A stretch of 64,000 nucleotides of DNA, from positions 620,001-684,000 of the forward strand of contig CAVSME010000001.1 in NCBI GenBank assembly GCA_963728985.1, given 5' to 3'. A program made the position numbers and the translations under genes. The stretch comes from DASXAI01 sp963728985. Lineage in GTDB: Bacteria > Actinomycetota > Acidimicrobiia > Acidimicrobiales > Ilumatobacteraceae. The first letter of the stretch is position 1. The number at the start of each line of letters is the position of its first letter. Of this stretch, positions 33,186 through 41,309 are shown one piece after another. The notes below the pieces were generated by a model. That model made no database searches. It was not told the origin of the DNA and worked only from the letters and a program-made list of their open reading frames with translations.

Positions 33186-33965
33186 ATGTTGGAGTGCGTC
33201 GTGAACGTGAGCGAGGGCCGTGACCTGGGCGTGCTCGACGAGCTGGCGGCGGCGTGCGCCGGCGATCTCCTCGACCGGCACGAGGACCCGGACCACCATC
33301 GCAGCGTGTTCACCCTCGTCGGCGAAGAGGCGCCGCGGGCGCTCACCCGGGCCGCGGTGGCCCGCCTGGACCTCGGCGCCCATGCCGGCGTCCACCCCCG
33401 CCTCGGCGTGGTCGACGTGGTGCCGTTCGTGCCCCTCGCCGGCTCCTCCATGGACGACGCCATCGCCGCTCGCGACGCGTTCGCGGCGTGGGCCGCCGAG
33501 CTGGGCCTGCCGTGCTTCCGCTACGGACCGGAGCGGTCGCTGCCGGAGGTGCGGCGCCGGGCGTTCGTGGACCTCGAGCCCGAATCCGGCCCGGCCACCC
33601 CCCATCCCACCGCGGGCGCGACCTGCGTGGGAGCCCGGCCGTTCCTGATCGCCTACAACGTGTGGCTCGCCGAGCCCGATCTCGACCTGGCCCGGCGGGT
33701 GGCGGCCGACGTGCGCACACCGGCGGTCCGCGCCCTCGGTCTCGCTTGCGGTCACCGCGTCCAGGTGAGCATGAACCTCGTCGATCCGCTGGCGACCGGG
33801 CCGGCCGCCGCCTTCGACGCCGTGGCCGCCCGGGCGGCGGTGGCCGGCGCGGAGCTCGTGGGGCTGGTCCCCGCCGCCGTCCTCGCCACCGTGGCGCCCG
33901 AGCGCTACGCCCAGCTCGACCTTGCCCCCGACCGCACCATCGAAGCCCGACTGGCCGGCCGCTAG
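33186..33965 (+). CDS. glutamate formimidoyltransferase-like protein
   Basis: A 259-residue protein with the formiminotransferase N-terminal domain fold: LECVVNVSEGRDLGVLDEL, LDRHEDPDHHRSVFTLVG, LDLGAHAGVHPRLGVVDVVPFVPL and a C-terminal half with RPFLIAYNVWL and QVSMNLVD. Full enzymes transfer the formimino group to tetrahydrofolate in histidine degradation. No hut genes lie nearby, so the role here is uncertain. The ATG at 33186 follows GGAGGAG at a long distance. It overlaps the 3' end of the damaged glnK gene by 4 bp on the opposite strand. Confidence 0.85.
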   Translation: MLECVVNVSEGRDLGVLDELAAACAGDLLDRHEDPDHHRSVFTLVGEEAPRALTRAAVARLDLGAHAGVHPRLGVVDVVPFVPLAGSSMDDAIAARDAFAAWAAELGLPCFRYGPERSLPEVRRRAFVDLEPESGPATPHPTAGATCVGARPFLIAYNVWLAEPDLDLARRVAADVRTPAVRALGLACGHRVQVSMNLVDPLATGPAAAFDAVAARAAVAGAELVGLVPAAVLATVAPERYAQLDLAPDRTIEARLAGR

Positions 33966-34263
33966 ACCGCCGCTGGTCCCCGCTCGCCGGTGGAGAGGCG
34001 GATGGTGGTGTCGACATCGGTGATCCACAGCTTCCCGTCGCCGACCGTGCCCAGACGGGCACGGCCGGCACCACGATCTCGAGCTTGGTCTTGGCCACGA
34101 AGTTCACGACGTACTCAGCGCCGCGGTACACCTCGGTGTGGCCCTTCTGGCGGCCATAGCCCTCCACCGGGGTGACGGTGAGCCCGTGCACCCCGGCGTC
34201 GTGCAGCGCCCGGTTCACGTCGTCCAGCATGGATGGCTGGATGACGGCGGTGATCAGCTTCAT
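33962..34263 (-). pseudogene. glnK: P-II signalling protein GlnK/GlnB, internal deletion and frameshift
   Basis: The N-terminal 66 residues read as a normal P-II protein, with MKLITAVIQPSMLDDV and the T-loop GRQKGHTEVYRGAEY carrying the modifiable Tyr, up to KLEIVVP. The C-terminal 31 residues are found in another frame (LGTVGDGKLWITDVD ... STGERGPAAV) and end at TAG 33962. Joining them needs an out-of-frame step: the gene is 302 nt against about 339 for a normal family member, so roughly 37 bp are missing, taking out the B-loop helix region. It lies 10 bp from amtB, the usual partner. It may be a true pseudogene or a local assembly loss. Confidence 0.8.
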
Positions 34264-34273
34264 GGTCGCTCCC

Positions 34274-35509
34274 TCAGCTGGCGTAGGCGGTCTCGGCGTG
34301 CTGGCTCACGTCCAGGCCCTCCTCTTCGGCGGCCTCGTCGACCCGCAGGCCCATGGCGGCATCGATCATCTTGGCGATGATGAAGCTGGCCACGAAGGAG
34401 AACGCCAGCGTCACGGCACTGGCCACGATCTGGTCGATCAGCAGGTCGACCCCGCCGCCGAGGAACAGGCCCTCGTCGACCACGACCGAGTTGACGGCGG
34501 CATCGGCGAAGAGGCCGAGCAGGACCGAGCCGGCGATGCCGCCGACCAGGTGGACGGCGATGACGTCGAGGGCGTCGTCGAACCGGAAGCGCTTCTTCAG
34601 GCCGAGTGCGAGGTAGCAGACGACACCGGCGATGGCCCCGATGTAGAGGGGGGCCATGCCGCCGACGAAGCCGGCGCAGGGCGTGATGGCGACCAGGCCG
34701 GCCACGGCGCCCGAGGCGGCGCCGAGGGTGGTGGCATGGCCTCCCTTCAGCCGCTCCACGAGCAGCCAGCCGAGCATGGCCGCCGACGCCGCCAGGAACG
34801 TGTTCATGATGGCTTGGGCGGCCACGCCGTTGGCGGCTAGTGCCGACCCGGCGTTGAAGCCGGCCCAGCCGAACCACAGGATGCCGGTACCGAGCATGGT
34901 GAGCGGCAGGTTGTGCGGCGGCATGGCGTGGTTCGGATAGCCCCGCCGGGGGCCGAGCACGAGGATGAGGGCCAGTGCCGCCGCCCCTGCGTTGATGTGC
35001 ACGACCGCACCACCGGCGAAGTCGAGGGCGCCCATGTCGGCCAGGAAGCCCCCGGCGAACACCCAGTGGGCGACCGGGGCATAGACGAGCACGAGCCAGA
35101 CACCGATGAACGTGGCGTAGGCGCTGAACTTCATCCGGTCAGCGGTGGCCCCCGTGATCAGTGCCGGCGTGATGATGGCGAAGGTCATCTGGAAGGCGCA
35201 GAACAGCACGAAGGGGATGGTGAGCGCGCTGAAGAAGTCGCCGGGTGCCGCTCCCGCGGTCACGTCCTTCAGGAAGGCGAAGTCGAGGTTGCCGATCACC
35301 CCGCCGTTGCCAGCGCCGCCAAAGGCGAGGGTGAAGGCGATCACCACCCACACGACGGCCAGCAGACCCATCGCGAACACGTTCTGCATGAGCATGCCGA
35401 GCACGTTCTTCGACCGCACCATGCCGCCGTAGAACAGGGCCAGGCCTGGGGTCATGAACAGCACGAGTGCCGTGGACGTCAAGACCCATGCGGTGTCGCC
35501 GGTATCCAC
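34274..35509 (-). CDS. amtB: ammonium transporter AmtB
   Basis: A 411-residue channel with 11 predicted membrane helices. Family motifs are TPGLALFYGGMVRSKNVL, DFAGGAVVHINAGAAALAL, GWAGFNAGSALAANG and VHLVGGIAGSVLLGLFAD. The conserved pore His pair is in VVHINAG and VHLVGGI. It imports ammonium and is normally plugged by GlnK when nitrogen is plentiful, but the adjacent glnK is damaged here. The start at 35509 gives a short N-terminus without a clear signal, as in several actinobacterial Amt proteins. Confidence 0.95.
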   Translation of the reverse strand: MDTGDTAWVLTSTALVLFMTPGLALFYGGMVRSKNVLGMLMQNVFAMGLLAVVWVVIAFTLAFGGAGNGGVIGNLDFAFLKDVTAGAAPGDFFSALTIPFVLFCAFQMTFAIITPALITGATADRMKFSAYATFIGVWLVLVYAPVAHWVFAGGFLADMGALDFAGGAVVHINAGAAALALILVLGPRRGYPNHAMPPHNLPLTMLGTGILWFGWAGFNAGSALAANGVAAQAIMNTFLAASAAMLGWLLVERLKGGHATTLGAASGAVAGLVAITPCAGFVGGMAPLYIGAIAGVVCYLALGLKKRFRFDDALDVIAVHLVGGIAGSVLLGLFADAAVNSVVVDEGLFLGGGVDLLIDQIVASAVTLAFSFVASFIIAKMIDAAMGLRVDEAAEEEGLDVSQHAETAYAS

Positions 35510-35654
35510 GCCGCCTCCCTCGTGGCTGGTTGTCGGACAGCCGTCAGATTGGGCAGCGGGTGTTTCCGGGGCGTTTCACGGCGCACACGACCAACGGTCG
35601 GTTGCCTGAGCGACCAGCGGCGCCGCGGTGCCGCCCCGGCGGCAGGCGCCGACG

Positions 35655-36188
35655 TCAGCCGGCGACCCCGACGACCTCGAGGATCGAACCCCGCCCGCCC
35701 ACGTTGTGGAGGCGCAGCCCGATGGTGGTGAGCCGGCGGGCCAGCCGGCCCATGGCCGCCTTGAAGGCGATGGCGTCGACACTGCCACCCGCCGCCCCGT
35801 AGGCGTCTCGCAGCTCCGGCGACGGCACGATGTGGCCGATCCGCTCGACCAGCAGGTGCACGAGCGGTAGCTGCGCCGGCGGGATGCTGACCCACCGGCC
35901 GTACAGCCACAGCACGCCGTGATCGTCGAGCAGGGGACGGCAGGCCTGGCGCTCGGCGCGCTGGCGCAGCGCCGCGGTACGGGCCACGACGTCCATCATG
36001 TCGACGGGATCGCGGACCCAGTCCTCGAGCTCGTCGAGGCAGATCGGCGGCGCGCTCGTCGGGTCGACGACGAGGAGCCGGGGCCGCCCTTCGGCGGCCA
36101 GCCGGGCCCGGATCGCCTCCGCGGCCGGCCACTCGATGAGGGGGACGTCGATCGGCGCGATCGCCCCCGGTGTCACACTGAGGTGCAC
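35655..36188 (-). CDS. orphan winged-helix (OmpR/PhoB-type) DNA-binding protein
   Basis: A 177-residue protein starting at a GTG with GGAGG 8 bp upstream. The C-terminal 80 residues resemble a Trans_reg_C winged helix: PLVHLLVERIGHIVPSPELRDAYG, then AFKAAMGRLARRLTTIGLRLHNVGGRGSILEVVG. The N-terminal 90 residues contain an alpha/beta stretch with PRLLVVDPTSAPPICLDELEDWV but lack a clear phospho-Asp receiver pattern. It is therefore a candidate transcription factor not obviously regulated by phosphorylation. The nearby genes give no clear target. Confidence 0.65.
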   Translation of the reverse strand: MHLSVTPGAIAPIDVPLIEWPAAEAIRARLAAEGRPRLLVVDPTSAPPICLDELEDWVRDPVDMMDVVARTAALRQRAERQACRPLLDDHGVLWLYGRWVSIPPAQLPLVHLLVERIGHIVPSPELRDAYGAAGGSVDAIAFKAAMGRLARRLTTIGLRLHNVGGRGSILEVVGVAG

Positions 36189-36273
36189 GTTTGATGCCTC
36201 CTGGCACGGCGGCCGCCTTGCGGCGCGCCTCTGACCGGTGGAACGCCGCCAGGTCAGGCGGCGGTGCTGCGGG

Positions 36274-36606
36274 TCAGGCCAGGAGGGGCGGGCCGCGCTG
36301 GCGGTGGCGGCCACGGACGAAAGCGGTGACGGCCACGGACGCCTGGGCCACCGCCCACGTCACCAGGGCCACCAGCACGGCCAGCGCGCCGAGGAGGACG
36401 GCCAGGAGCGCCGGCCGGGGGTTGGTGGTGGCCGGGCGAGCGCCGACCGAGCGGACGGCGGTGCCGACGACGGCGCGCTGCTCGTCGCTGCCGGCCCGAG
36501 AGGCCGGCCCGTCGAGCGCCACCCGGCCGCCGTTGGTGGCACCGCACAGCAGCGCCGCGACAGCGGCGATCACCGCGGCGGCGAAGAGTAGGCGCCGCCG
36601 GAACAT
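36274..36606 (-). CDS. small two-helix membrane protein, unknown function
   Basis: A 110-residue protein with an N-terminal helix (LLFAAAVIAAVAALLCGAT) and a second near residue 70 (ALLAVLLGALAVLVALVTWAVAQASV). The connecting polar loop is about 40 residues. I do not recognise the family. The ATG at 36606 lacks an obvious ribosome site, so the gene is moderately supported, mainly by codon pattern and hydrophobic profile. It lies between the winged-helix and second whiB genes. Confidence 0.5.
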   Translation of the reverse strand: MFRRRLLFAAAVIAAVAALLCGATNGGRVALDGPASRAGSDEQRAVVGTAVRSVGARPATTNPRPALLAVLLGALAVLVALVTWAVAQASVAVTAFVRGRHRQRGPPLLA

Positions 36607-36618
36607 CAGAGAACGGTA

Positions 36619-36640
36619 GCCCGGGCCCGGGCCCGGGGCC
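36619..36640 (-). terminator. possible GC-rich terminator after whiB2
   Basis: A run of alternating CCCGGG blocks forms a perfect self-complementary stem immediately downstream of the whiB2 stop. No T-run; low confidence. Confidence 0.35.
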
Positions 36641-36648
36641 TCGCTGGG

Positions 36649-36918
36649 TCAGGCGGTGGCGATGCGCCGGGCCGCCAGGGCCCGCTGGCGACGGATGCGC
36701 CGCCGCTCCCGCTCCGACAGCCCGCCCCAGATGCCGAACTTCTCGCCGTTGACGAGGGCGTACTCCAAGCAGTCCTCTCGTACGACGCAGCCGCGGCACA
36801 CCTCTTTGGCTTCGCGGGTCGATGCGCCGCGCTCGGGGAAGAACAGATCGGGATCGACGCCGAGGCAGTTGGCGTAGTCCTGCCAGCCTCGGTCTTCTGG
36901 ATCCAAGCCCTCGTACAT
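36649..36918 (-). CDS. whiB2: WhiB-family transcription factor (WhiB2/WhmD-like)
   Basis: An 89-residue WhiB protein with all four cluster Cys (YANCLG, EVCRGC, REDC), the GIWGG turn and a strongly basic C-terminus (SERERRRIRRQRALAARR). The WQDYANCLGVDPDLFFPERGA segment and length match the WhiB2/WhmD group, which controls septation. That subgroup placement is by resemblance. The ATG at 36918 begins the conserved part; a longer form is open from 37029. A 24-bp palindrome lies about 76-99 bp upstream. Confidence 0.9.
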   Translation of the reverse strand: MYEGLDPEDRGWQDYANCLGVDPDLFFPERGASTREAKEVCRGCVVREDCLEYALVNGEKFGIWGGLSERERRRIRRQRALAARRIATA

Positions 36919-36993
36919 CGTCTTGCTGGCCTCCCTGCTGTCGGCCACGGGGGTGGGTGCCCCGCTCGTGTTTTGCACCCGTGTAACTACAAC

Positions 36994-37017
36994 GATGTGA
37001 TTGTCCCCTATCACATC
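36994..37017. promoter_or_regulatory. 24-bp palindrome upstream of whiB2
   Basis: GATGTGAT (36994-37001) and ATCACATC (37010-37017) are perfect inverted arms with an 8-bp AT-richer centre. It resembles an operator. The regulator is unknown; CRP-type sites have a shorter centre. The remaining gap up to the VWA gene holds only mobile element copy A and part of repeat R2. Confidence 0.55.
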
Positions 37018-37156
37018 GGGGTCGCGCAAGGGGGGAATGCCGATAGCTCAGGAGATGGGCAAACGCAGATGACGCTCCGAGGGGGCGTCCCCCGAACGGG
37101 GGGCTGGCTGGCGACGCACTGCGGCGGCCGGGCAGGTGCCCGAGGGATTGTCCGAG

Positions 37157-37361
37157 AGGTGAGCGGAGAGGTGCTGGCGATCCGCGCGGACGGGGCCGGT
37201 GGCCACGATCCGTGAGCGACGTTGGGTGCCGATTTGGTCATGGGTGCCGATCGGCCCGCCAGGCGAGGCAATCGGCACCCAAACGCCGATCGGAACAGGA
37301 TTCCGCCCGCCGAGCGTGGGTGGGGATCACCCAAAGCTCTCTTCACCTATCCGCTCGCCCT
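37157..37361. mobile_element. MITE-like element, copy A
   Basis: A 205-bp non-coding element with terminal inverted repeats, right end CCTATCCGCTCGCCCT and left end AGGTGAGCGGAGAGG. The interior carries inverted GGGTGCCGAT units shared with copies B and C. Its flanks (CTGAAG and CCGAG) have diverged, so no clean target duplication is left. It is inserted in repeat R2. Confidence 0.75.
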
Positions 37362-37424
37362 CTGAAGCGCAGCGAGTCAGGAGCGAGCCGAAGCGCGAGC
37401 GGAGGCGGCGACGCAGACGCCGAT
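37362..37424 (-). repeat. stop-proximal repeat R2, copy d
   Basis: On the minus strand it starts right after the VWA gene's TGA with ATCGGCGTCTGCGTCGCC and continues CGCTTCGGCTCGCTCC and TGACTCGCTGCGCTTC. There the sequence runs straight into mobile element copy A. Confidence 0.7.
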
Positions 37425-39443
37425 TCAGCCGGCGCGACGGCCGCCGCCCCGCAGGGCCCGGCGCTGCTCGATGAAGTCGACCAGGACGTAGTCGCCGAGG
37501 GTCTCGGGCGTGGTGAAGAAGGCCCGGCCCCGGTTCATCTGCGTCAGCCGCTCCACGAACGCCTTCAGGTAGCTGTTGGCGTCGAGCATGAACGTGTTGA
37601 TGCGGATACCATCGCGGGTGCAGCGGGCCACCTCGCGCAGCGTGGCCTCCACCGTCTCGGGCACCGGCGGGTAGTTGAAGAACACCTGGCCATCGGCCTC
37701 GATGTGGGCCGTGGGCTCGCCGTCCGTGATCATGATGATCTGCTTGGTGCCGGACTGCTTGGCCAAGAGCTGGCGCGACAGCAGGAACGCATGCTGCATG
37801 TTCGTGCCGTAGACGAAGTCCCACGACACCTCGGGCAGCTGCTCCGCCTTCAGGACGCGCGCCACCTCGGAGAAGCCGACGATGCCGAGGTAGTCGCGCG
37901 GGAACTGCGACGAGATGAGCGAATGCAGCGCCATCGCCACCTTCTTGGCAGCGAGGAAGTTGTCGCGCATCGGCATCGACAGCGACAGGTCGAGCATGAG
38001 CACCGTGGACGACTTGGTGACGTTCTCGGTCCGCTCGATCTCGAAGTCGTCAGGGTGCAGGCGCACCGGCGTGCCCCCGCCCGTGCGGCGGATGGCGTTG
38101 CGGATGGTGCGGTGGATCTCGAGGTTGAACGGGTCGCCGAACTCGTAGGCCTTGGTCTCGTAGGCCCGCTCGTGACCCACACCGAGGCGGTCCAGCTCGT
38201 GTTGGCCCATCTTGTCCTTGGTGAGCTTGCGGAACAGGTCGCTGAGGGCGTTGGACCCGATGCGGCGGATGCCCTTGGGCGTGAGCTCGTAGCGGCCTTC
38301 CTTGTTCTCGATGAGGCCGGCCTCTTCGAGCATGCGGGCCAGCTCGGCCAGGCGGTCGAGCGAGCGGGCGGCGTCGTCGCCGAGGAGATCGCGGACGCGG
38401 TCGATGTCGGCCTCGGCCAGGGCGCCCGGTGACGTGGCGCCCCGCAGCAGGTTCTCGAGCTGGTCCATGTCGCCGAGCTGCTGCATGAGCTCCATGGCCT
38501 CGCCGAAGTTCAGCGGGTCCTGGCCCTCGAAGTTGTAGCGCCGGTCCCAGCCCATCTGCGGGAACAGCGACCGCAGGTGCTGGCCCAGCTGGTCGACCTG
38601 CCAGCGCAGGTCCATGTCGCCGAGGAGCTGCTCGGCCAGGCCCTGCAGCTGCGCCCGCTGCTCGGGCGTCATCGAGTTGAGCATGCTCTGCATGGCCGCC
38701 ATGCGCTCGGCCATCACCTCGAGCAGCTCGTCGAGCGTCTGCGGGTTCTCCGGGAAGAAATCCCCGTAGCGCTGCATGAACTCCTCGAAGGACTGCTGCG
38801 TGTCCTCGCCCCGCTCCTTCTGCTCGAGCAGGTCGTTGAGCGCCGACATCATGTCCTTCATGCGCTGCATCTGCTCGGGCGAGACGTCCTGCATGGCGCC
38901 CGCCATCTGGTTGACGTAGCGCTGCATGAGCTGCTGGCGCAGCTGGTCCATCAGCTGCTCGAAGCGCTCCCGTGCCTCGCTGGACGTGAAGTCGTACTCC
39001 TGCAGGTCCTTCACCATGCCGGCCAGGTCGGGCGGCAGCATGTCGAGCTGCATCTGGCGTTCGGTCACGGCGTCCTGGGTGACCTCCTGGCGGCGCTGGT
39101 CGCCGCTCTCCTGCGCCTCCCGGGCCAGCTCGTCGAGCGCTTCCCGCTCCGTGTCCACGATGTCGCGCAGCTCCTGGGCGATGTCGTCGTACACGCCGCC
39201 GAGGTCGTACTGCTCCAGCGCGTCCTTGCGCTTGCGGCGCAGCTTCTCGAGCATGTCCCGCATCCCCTGGATGCGCTCGCCGTTGCGGTCGCGGAAGCCC
39301 GACTGGAGCATGCGCCGGAGCGCGGCGTTGAGGTCGCCGTGGTACAGCAGGTCGTCGGTCATCTCCTCGAGGATGCGATCAGCGTCGAGGTCGAACCCGA
39401 CCTGCGAGCCGTCCCAGCGGGAGTACGTGAACCGGGTCGCCAT
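37425..39443 (-). CDS. von Willebrand factor A (VWA) domain protein
   Basis: A 672-residue protein with a long, Gln/Met/Leu-rich helical N-terminal half (about 60-340) that is probably coiled-coil, and a C-terminal VWA domain (about 475-640). The MIDAS motif is LMLDLSLSMPMRDN and a later strand reads IIMITDGEPTAHIE. Such proteins partner MoxR-type AAA+ ATPases, and a matching ATPase lies at 41291-42697 on the same strand with two unrelated plus-strand genes between. The pair probably remodels or inserts metal or cofactor into a target complex; the target is unknown. Confidence 0.85.
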   Translation of the reverse strand: MATRFTYSRWDGSQVGFDLDADRILEEMTDDLLYHGDLNAALRRMLQSGFRDRNGERIQGMRDMLEKLRRKRKDALEQYDLGGVYDDIAQELRDIVDTEREALDELAREAQESGDQRRQEVTQDAVTERQMQLDMLPPDLAGMVKDLQEYDFTSSEARERFEQLMDQLRQQLMQRYVNQMAGAMQDVSPEQMQRMKDMMSALNDLLEQKERGEDTQQSFEEFMQRYGDFFPENPQTLDELLEVMAERMAAMQSMLNSMTPEQRAQLQGLAEQLLGDMDLRWQVDQLGQHLRSLFPQMGWDRRYNFEGQDPLNFGEAMELMQQLGDMDQLENLLRGATSPGALAEADIDRVRDLLGDDAARSLDRLAELARMLEEAGLIENKEGRYELTPKGIRRIGSNALSDLFRKLTKDKMGQHELDRLGVGHERAYETKAYEFGDPFNLEIHRTIRNAIRRTGGGTPVRLHPDDFEIERTENVTKSSTVLMLDLSLSMPMRDNFLAAKKVAMALHSLISSQFPRDYLGIVGFSEVARVLKAEQLPEVSWDFVYGTNMQHAFLLSRQLLAKQSGTKQIIMITDGEPTAHIEADGQVFFNYPPVPETVEATLREVARCTRDGIRINTFMLDANSYLKAFVERLTQMNRGRAFFTTPETLGDYVLVDFIEQRRALRGGGRRAG

Positions 39444-39589
39444 GCCTGGACGCTACCGGGTTCCGGGCCGACCGGTACTCGCCGCTGCCCGCACAGACTT
39501 CCCACGCGCCCACCCCCGGCGGGCGCGAACCCCAGCTCGCCCCGGCGCCCGAGCGGGCGGCCGGGATGAGTGCCGGCGCCGTGCGCCGG

Positions 39590-39870
39590 CAGGCGCAGGT
39601 ACCGGCGGCGTTGTTCGAGAGGGCGAGCGGATAGGCGAAGCGAGCTTTGGCGCGCGGAATCCTGATCGGATCGGCGTTTGGGTGCCGATTGCCTCGCCTG
39701 GCGGGCCGATCGGCACCCATGACCGAATCGGCACCCAACGTCGCTCACGGATCGTGGCCACCGGCCCGTCGGCGCGGAATCGCCAGCACCTCTCCGCTCC
39801 CCTTCGAGCGCAGCGAGTCAGGAGCAAGCCGAGCACCGCGAAGGCGGCGACGAAGACGCGGGGCGGTCGC
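39590..39870 (-). repeat. stop-proximal repeat R2, copy e, split by copy B
   Basis: Left part 39590-39619 and right part 39804-39870 together give the R2 sequence. This is the one copy not directly after a stop codon: it lies between divergent genes, upstream of the cyclase. Confidence 0.6.
39620..39803. mobile_element. MITE-like element, copy B, with target duplication
   Basis: A 184-bp non-coding element with terminal inverted repeats AGGGCGAGCGGATAGG (left) and CCTCTCCGCTCCCCT (right). It is flanked by TCGAG on both sides (39615-39619 and 39804-39808), a 5-bp duplication. Compared with the empty site at about 15770-15800, the flanks join without gap, so this is an insertion into repeat R2. 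The rest of the 39444-39884 gap holds only R2 sequence. Confidence 0.8.
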
Positions 39871-39884
39871 GTACCCTGGTCCCG

Positions 39885-40436
39885 ATGCGGGTCCCCCGGA
39901 CGTTCGTCTTCGCCGACCTGTCGGGCTTCACCAACTACACGGCCGAGCACGGCGACGACGCCGCTGCCTACCTGCTCTCGGCGTTCCGGGGCGTGGCCCG
40001 CGAGGTGGCGTCCGACCGGGGCGTCCGCATCGCCAAGTGGCTGGGCGACGGCTGCATGATCGTCGCCGTCGACCACGCCGACGGCGCCGCCGCCGCCCTC
40101 GACCTCGACGAGCGGGCCCGCAAGGTGTGCGCCCCGCTGGCCCTGCGGGTCGGGATCGCCAGCGGGTACTCGCTGCTGTTCGAAGGCGACGACTACGTCG
40201 GCCTGGCCGTGAACCTGGCCGCCCGGCTGTGCGACGCCGCCGGACCCTACGAGGTCCTCATGCCGGCCGATCAGGTCGAGGACCTCCCCGAAGGCGTGAG
40301 CGCCGTCCCCCACGGCGAGGTGGTGCTGCGGGGGTTCCCGCAGCCGGTCAAGGTGGTGACGCTGGCCGGGGTGCCGGTGGCCTCGCCGCGCCATGACACC
40401 GGCGAGCTCTGGACGCGCTCGCCCTACGTGGCGTAG
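39885..40436 (+). CDS. class III adenylate/guanylate cyclase domain protein
   Basis: A 183-residue single cyclase catalytic domain. The first metal-binding Asp lies in TFVFADLSGFTNYT and the second in AKWLGDGCMIV. ALRVGIASGYSLLFEGDDYVGLAVNLAARLCDAA is the typical C1 core with the transition-state NxxxR-like N-x-A-A-R. Substrate-specifying residues cannot be judged confidently, so the product may be cAMP or cGMP. It stands alone with no sensor domain, upstream of a GH1-like gene with a 9-bp gap. Confidence 0.87.
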   Translation: MRVPRTFVFADLSGFTNYTAEHGDDAAAYLLSAFRGVAREVASDRGVRIAKWLGDGCMIVAVDHADGAAAALDLDERARKVCAPLALRVGIASGYSLLFEGDDYVGLAVNLAARLCDAAGPYEVLMPADQVEDLPEGVSAVPHGEVVLRGFPQPVKVVTLAGVPVASPRHDTGELWTRSPYVA

Positions 40437-40445
40437 CACTCCTCC

Positions 40446-41309
40446 GTGCGCCTCGGTGCCGTCGTCGATCGGGCCGGACCCGACGAGCGGGCGGCGCTCG
40501 TCGCCGCCGGCGCCAGCGAGCTGCGCATCACCGCCCGCTGGGCCCAGCTGCAGCCCCGCGCCGGCCATTGGGACGGCCACGTGCTGGAGGCGCTGGCCAC
40601 CGAGGTGACCGAAGCCCGTGAGGCCGGCCTGGCGCCCTGGCTGGCGCTCCTCGGCCGCCGGGTGCCGGGATGGTTCGACGACGAGGGCGGCTTCGCCGAC
40701 GCCAAGGCGGCGACCCGGTGGTGGCCCCGCTACATCGACGGGTTGGCCGGTCACCTGGGCGACGCCGTCGCCGGCTGGTTCCCGATGGTGAACCCCGCCG
40801 GGTTCGCCGCCACGGCCTTCGCCGGCCGGGATCCCGACGTCGCCTACGCCGGCCACCGCGCCCTCGTGGTGGCGTGGCGCGACGCCTGGCGCATCCTCCA
40901 CGGCGGCGGGCCGGTGGCGGCGGCGCTGGCCGTCGAGCCCTGGAACGACGAATGGCCGCGCCTGCTGCGCACCGGGGAGCCGACGCCGACCGGCCTCGAG
41001 CTCGACGACCTGGCCGGGAGCTGCGACCTCGTGGGCGGCCTGGTCACGATCGGTCCGAAGACCTCGGTCGATCAGCCGGCCGAGCTCCTGGTGCGCCTGG
41101 CCGCCGAGGGCCCGGAACGCCCGCTGGTGGTGCTCGTCACGCTGGACGGCGCCAGCGACGAGGAACGAGCCAGTGCGGCGGAGGTGGCAGCGGGCGTCCT
41201 CGATGCCGTCGCCGACGACGGCGTGGCCGTCCACAGCGTGTTCGCCGACTCCTTGCTGACCGAAGACGGCGGGCCGGCGCCCGCCGCCGATCAGCTCCGG
41301 CCGCGGTAG
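40446..41309 (+). CDS. GH1-like (beta-glucosidase-fold) protein lacking the acid/base Glu
   Basis: A 287-residue protein with the pattern of a truncated GH1 barrel: ELRITARWAQLQPRAGHWDGHVLEAL, LAPWLALLGRRVPGWFDDEGGF, RYIDGLAGHLGDAVAGWFPMVNPAGFA. In GH1 the last reads W-x-T-x-N-E-P with the acid/base Glu; here it is MVNPAG, so Glu is missing. Length is also far short of the 450 residues usual for GH1. It is therefore likely non-catalytic or altered. The GTG at 40446 is used. It ends 19 bp inside the convergent AAA+ gene. Confidence 0.6.
   Translation: MRLGAVVDRAGPDERAALVAAGASELRITARWAQLQPRAGHWDGHVLEALATEVTEAREAGLAPWLALLGRRVPGWFDDEGGFADAKAATRWWPRYIDGLAGHLGDAVAGWFPMVNPAGFAATAFAGRDPDVAYAGHRALVVAWRDAWRILHGGGPVAAALAVEPWNDEWPRLLRTGEPTPTGLELDDLAGSCDLVGGLVTIGPKTSVDQPAELLVRLAAEGPERPLVVLVTLDGASDEERASAAEVAAGVLDAVADDGVAVHSVFADSLLTEDGGPAPAADQLRPR

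Noticed and set aside
36975..36995. BldD-type half site near the whiB2 palindrome
   Set aside because: Only about half of the consensus positions match; not enough to call.
36994..37017. CRP/FNR-type site
   Set aside because: TGTGA and TCACA are present but 10 bp apart, not the usual 6.
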